Translations under genes and position numbers: made by a program | Notes under the pieces: model-generated | What the model was told of the DNA's origin: nothing | The model's database searches: none | The model's input: only the letters and a program-made list of their open reading frames with translations | Part shown: positions 52,747 to 55,706 of the stretch, piece after piece | Layout of the letters: each line of letters starts with the position of its first letter | Position numbering within the stretch: position 1 is the first letter of the stretch | DNA from: Bryobacterales bacterium | GTDB taxonomy: Bacteria; Acidobacteriota; Terriglobia; Bryobacterales; Bryobacteraceae | Assembly: GCA_025350625.1 (NCBI GenBank) | Contig: JANXXL010000055.1 | Coordinates: 1 to 55,706 of the forward strand | Direction of reading: 5' to 3' | Length of the DNA: 55,706 bases

Positions 52747-54084
52747 ATGAGAATCCGAACACTGCTTCTGGCGCTTTCCTCGATAGGATGCTGGTCGTTA
52801 TCGGCGCAGCAGCCCGACTTTAAAATTAGTACCAGCGGTCCTCATCACGTGGTGCAAGGACACTTTATGTATGTTTTGGTCCAGGGCCAGGTCTTGACCG
52901 GAACGGCTGACATGTTTGGGAATTATGTGGCTCCGGCCGTCACCGGGGCGCCAACCGGGACGACGGTTCTATTTGTAAACATGATTCGATTCTGTTGCGC
53001 CACCAGCTTGTGGGCTGTCGACGCCTTGAACCCGGTCAAAATCTCGACTTCTCTCACCACGCCACTCGGTGCTTATCCGATCACCATCACCTACACCACT
53101 GCGGCAGGACTGCGCCGTTCGACAACCTACACCATTTTTGTCGACCCTGTCGGCACGCTGAACCCAAGACATGGGCGCCCTTTTCCGCCGGCGCCCTTCC
53201 TCACGGGACTTACGCAATGGAATACCGACAGGGTGACCTTTGGCCGCATGCACTGCACGCCAAACGAGTTGACTCTCTCGCAAGCCAACGTGTGGTACTA
53301 CGATGGCGAACGCGTCTACTACCAAATCGCGGATGGCACCGCCGATACCAGTTGGAACGCCTGTGCCCTTTTAGAGCAAAGCATTTACCGGCCTTATGTG
53401 CTGAGCGGTAACGGCTGGTTAAACGGTTACGAAGTCTTCCCGCGCGGTCTTGCCATGAATTACCAGCGCACGGGAGATCCGCTGTCGCGGCAGGCCGTTG
53501 CCGAACTCGGGGAGTTGGGCGCTTACTCGTCTTTTCCGAACGCCGCCTGGATGATCGACTGGTCGGTGGCGCGGGAGGTTGCCTACGGCATCGAGGCGGG
53601 TCTTGAGGATCAGGCTTTGGGCGCGACGCCGACACCGTATTTTCAAGATCAGGTGGAGATGCTGTTCGGTGATTTCGACCAATGGTTTGTGAGCAAAAAT
53701 GCCTCTTACGTACAGCCGTTCATGGTGGCGCTGGCGGCCGAGGCGCTCATTCAATACTGGAACGTCAGTCACGATCCGCGCGTGCCCCCCACCTTACAAA
53801 AGGCCGTCGATCAGTTGTGGCAGCAGTCCTGGAACGGGTCATGCGCCTGCTTCCTTTACTACAACGGAGATGGAACCACATCGCAGGCTCAGGATCTTAA
53901 TTTACTGATCGCGCCTCTCTACGGATGGATGTACCAGCAGTCGGGCGACGGAGGGTATCGCGACATGGGCGACCAGGTCTTCAATTCCGGCGTAAAGGGC
54001 GCGTGGCTCTATGGCGGTAAGCAATTCTCGCAGAACTATCGCTGGAGTGATAAATACGTTCAGTGGCGTCTCGCGATAAAGTGA
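52747..54084 (+). CDS. Secreted protein of unknown function, possible alpha-barrel enzyme
   Basis: The 445-residue product has a signal peptide (MRIRTLLLALSSIGCWSLSA), an Ig-like beta domain (about 25-135, APTGTTVLFVNMI, GAYPITITYTTAAGLRRST) and a helix-rich main domain (about 150-445). Several W, Y and D-rich turns occur there (MHCTPNELTLSQANVWYYDG, YEVFPRGLAMNYQRTG, AWMIDWSVAREVAYGIEAGL, NGSCACFLYYNGDGTTS). The helical periodicity recalls (alpha/alpha)6 glycosidase barrels, but no catalytic motif can be named. A strong ribosome site (GAGGAGAGG, then TTTC and ATG) supports the start. It is divergent from the MFS-malate synthase pair. Confidence 0.55.
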   Translation: MRIRTLLLALSSIGCWSLSAQQPDFKISTSGPHHVVQGHFMYVLVQGQVLTGTADMFGNYVAPAVTGAPTGTTVLFVNMIRFCCATSLWAVDALNPVKISTSLTTPLGAYPITITYTTAAGLRRSTTYTIFVDPVGTLNPRHGRPFPPAPFLTGLTQWNTDRVTFGRMHCTPNELTLSQANVWYYDGERVYYQIADGTADTSWNACALLEQSIYRPYVLSGNGWLNGYEVFPRGLAMNYQRTGDPLSRQAVAELGELGAYSSFPNAAWMIDWSVAREVAYGIEAGLEDQALGATPTPYFQDQVEMLFGDFDQWFVSKNASYVQPFMVALAAEALIQYWNVSHDPRVPPTLQKAVDQLWQQSWNGSCACFLYYNGDGTTSQAQDLNLLIAPLYGWMYQQSGDGGYRDMGDQVFNSGVKGAWLYGGKQFSQNYRWSDKYVQWRLAIK

Positions 54085-54283
54085 CCGGTTCCTCAAAGAG
54101 CAACGGCTTACTGATTAGAAGTGCGCTAAACTAAAGTCGTCGCGATCACTCCAGTCCGGCGGGGACAACCTAGTACGGCAACCCATGAGTTGTAACAGTA
54201 GGCAATATGGCTGTGTTGGGTGAAACCCTGGTCGTCGGGCCAACGTCTGAAAAGGAACGCAGCTTGAAAGGAACCCGGATTCG

Positions 54284-55706
54284 ATGACAGTGTTCAGGCC
54301 AGGATGCCTGCGGATACTCGCGGCAGCCTTGCTGTGGTCAATTCCGGCGCTGGTCCAATTTCCGGCAATGGCGCAACAGGGACAGGCTGCGCCCGCTGGG
54401 GCCCAGGCGCCTGCAACGGCTCCGGCCAAGCCGCAAGCTCCTAAACCCGCGCCGGCGAAAAACAATCCTTTTGAAAACGTTCCCCAAGCTGTAGAACCGG
54501 CGGCCCCTCCTCCGGGGCAAGCGCCGCAGCCTTCGAAACCGGCGACCGAGGCCCCCGCGCAAGCTTTCGAGGACGTCATCGAATCCATTGAATTCCGCGG
54601 CGTGCGGCGGGTTCCGCAGGATACCTTGCGGGCCCTGATCTTCACCAAACGAGGCGACAAACTCGACGACGATTCCATTCACCGCGACTTCATGGCTTTG
54701 TGGAACACCGGCCGCTTCGACGATATCCGCGTAGAGCGCGAAGCCGGCAAGACGGGCTGGATCCTGCGCTTCATCATGGCGGAACGGCGGGTGATTCGCG
54801 CCATTAAGTACGATGGCAATAAGTCGGTTTCAAATTCAGAGATTCTGGATCGCTTCAAGGAGCGCAAAGTCGGATTAAGCGTGGAGTCGCAGTACGACCC
54901 CAATAAAATTCAGCGCGCCCGCAACGTGTTGCAGGAATATCTGGCCGAGCGCGGGCGGCAGTTCGCGACCGTCGACCCGCAACTGCGCCAGGTTCCACCC
55001 TCGTCGCTCGAAGTAACGTTCAAGGTCAATGAAGGGCCGAAGGTAAAAGTCGGCGAAATCAGCTTTACGGGCAATAGCGTGTTTAATGCTCTGGCAGTCC
55101 GGCGAGCCATGAAAAATCTGCGGCCGATCGGGGTCCCCAAGTCCATCTTTTTCGAAGATATCTTCGCCAAGACCTACGATTCGACCAAGCTCGAAGAAGA
55201 CCAGGAGCGCATTGAGCAGTTCTATCGCGACAGCGGTTACTTCCAGGCCCGCGTCACCGATCATACGGTCGATATCGTCGATGTGGGCGGCGGCAAATTC
55301 AAGCTGCCTCTGATTCATCCCAACCGGCCCGGTAAGAATGCCAATCTCGGCATCACCATCGAAGAGGGGCGCCTCTACCGGCTGAACACCATCAATTTCG
55401 TAGGAGTGAAGCTGTTCCGCACCCCAGAAACTTTGATGCGCCCGGTATTTCAAATGCAACAGGGCGACATTTTCTCCACGGCCAAACTGCGCAAAGGCTT
55501 CGAAGAGCTGCACAAACTGTACGGGCAGTTCGGCTATATCGATTTCGTTTCCGAACCCAATATCGAGCCGGTTCCGGGCACCGACAAGATCGATCTGACA
55601 CTCAACTTCGACGAAGGTAAACAATTCTTCGTCCGGCGCATCGATTTCTCCGGGAACACCACCACCCGCGACAAGGTGATCCGCCGCGAATTGCTGATTG
55701 ACGAAG
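54284..55706 (+). CDS. bamA: Outer-membrane protein assembly factor BamA, 3' end outside the window
   Basis: BamA inserts beta-barrel proteins into the outer membrane. The visible 474 residues show a signal peptide (about 1-30), an unusually long Pro/Ala/Gln linker (about 31-95) and POTRA-type repeats: EDVIESIEFRGVRRVPQDTL, RVIRAIKYDGNKSVSNSEIL, KVGEISFTGNSVFNALAVRR, RLYRLNTIN and QFFVRRIDFSGNTTTRDKVI. That makes five POTRA domains as in classical BamA, rather than the single POTRA of simple Omp85 transporters. The barrel lies past the window end. AAAGGA precedes the ATG. The linker between signal and first POTRA is longer than in proteobacterial BamA. Confidence 0.88.
   Translation, partial: MTVFRPGCLRILAAALLWSIPALVQFPAMAQQGQAAPAGAQAPATAPAKPQAPKPAPAKNNPFENVPQAVEPAAPPPGQAPQPSKPATEAPAQAFEDVIESIEFRGVRRVPQDTLRALIFTKRGDKLDDDSIHRDFMALWNTGRFDDIRVEREAGKTGWILRFIMAERRVIRAIKYDGNKSVSNSEILDRFKERKVGLSVESQYDPNKIQRARNVLQEYLAERGRQFATVDPQLRQVPPSSLEVTFKVNEGPKVKVGEISFTGNSVFNALAVRRAMKNLRPIGVPKSIFFEDIFAKTYDSTKLEEDQERIEQFYRDSGYFQARVTDHTVDIVDVGGGKFKLPLIHPNRPGKNANLGITIEEGRLYRLNTINFVGVKLFRTPETLMRPVFQMQQGDIFSTAKLRKGFEELHKLYGQFGYIDFVSEPNIEPVPGTDKIDLTLNFDEGKQFFVRRIDFSGNTTTRDKVIRRELLIDE

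Overview
The window reads as chromosomal DNA of a GC-rich Gram-negative bacterium, most likely an Acidobacteriota member of the Solibacter/Bryobacter type. This placement is inferred from several things together. Envelope genes (BamA, PBP1B, outer-membrane barrels) point to a diderm cell. There are many secreted FecR, NHL, TIMP-like and quinoprotein genes, small coiled-coil proteins I associate with that phylum, and many family 39-type membrane glycosyltransferases. No rRNA, tRNA, CRISPR array, insertion sequence or prophage was found. The two end genes run off the window: nagA at the left (its 3' end is missing) and bamA at the right (its barrel is missing).

Layout. 1-3.2 kb: nagA and ilvE, then a patch of small coiled-coil genes and gene remnants. 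3.2-18.1 kb: envelope and cell-surface genes, namely three membrane glycosyltransferases, a FecR/DUF6600 protein, PBP1B, two TPR proteins, a lone Flp pilin lying between two paralogous glycosyltransferases, and a secreted SH3/metalloprotease-like protein. 18.1-25 kb: a RibBA-like protein with altered active sites, an rmuC-proline dehydrogenase pair, an orphan MASE1 protein, a Tat-exported arylsulfotransferase-like protein, a cupin and a TIMP-like protein. 25-32 kb: six co-directional minus-strand genes (winged helix, MsrB, PilZ-J-domain fusion, cytochrome c, PDZ histidine kinase, NtrC-type regulator), with a 17-bp tandem repeat at the first junction. 32-38.3 kb: a frameshifted heme/terpene-cyclase-like/ankyrin gene, a double-barrel outer-membrane protein, a FecR protein, an NHL propeller and a DUF2071 protein. 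38.3-42 kb: a tight operon of two transglutaminase-like proteins, an N-formylglutamate amidohydrolase-like enzyme and a glyoxylate aminotransferase. 42-47.9 kb: a purine permease, a VapBC-type module, a PVA-dehydrogenase-like quinoprotein with a Thi5-like binding protein, and a HigBA module. 47.9-55.7 kb: a 47-residue small protein, gamma-glutamyltransferase, malate synthase with an oxalate/formate-type MFS transporter, an unknown secreted protein and bamA.

How the genes may work together (inference). The left half is mainly envelope building and surface decoration. The 25-32 kb block joins periplasmic methionine repair, a cytochrome, a c-di-GMP-type PilZ domain and a two-component system, so it could be an envelope redox-response module. 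Glyoxylate appears twice, in the serine/alanine-glyoxylate aminotransferase and in the MFS-malate synthase pair. The best candidates for something undescribed are the PilZ-J-winged-helix fusion with its stand-alone winged-helix paralogue and repeat-bearing junction, the RibBA homologue altered in both catalytic domains, and the transglutaminase/amidohydrolase/aminotransferase operon. All calls were made by eye without database searches.
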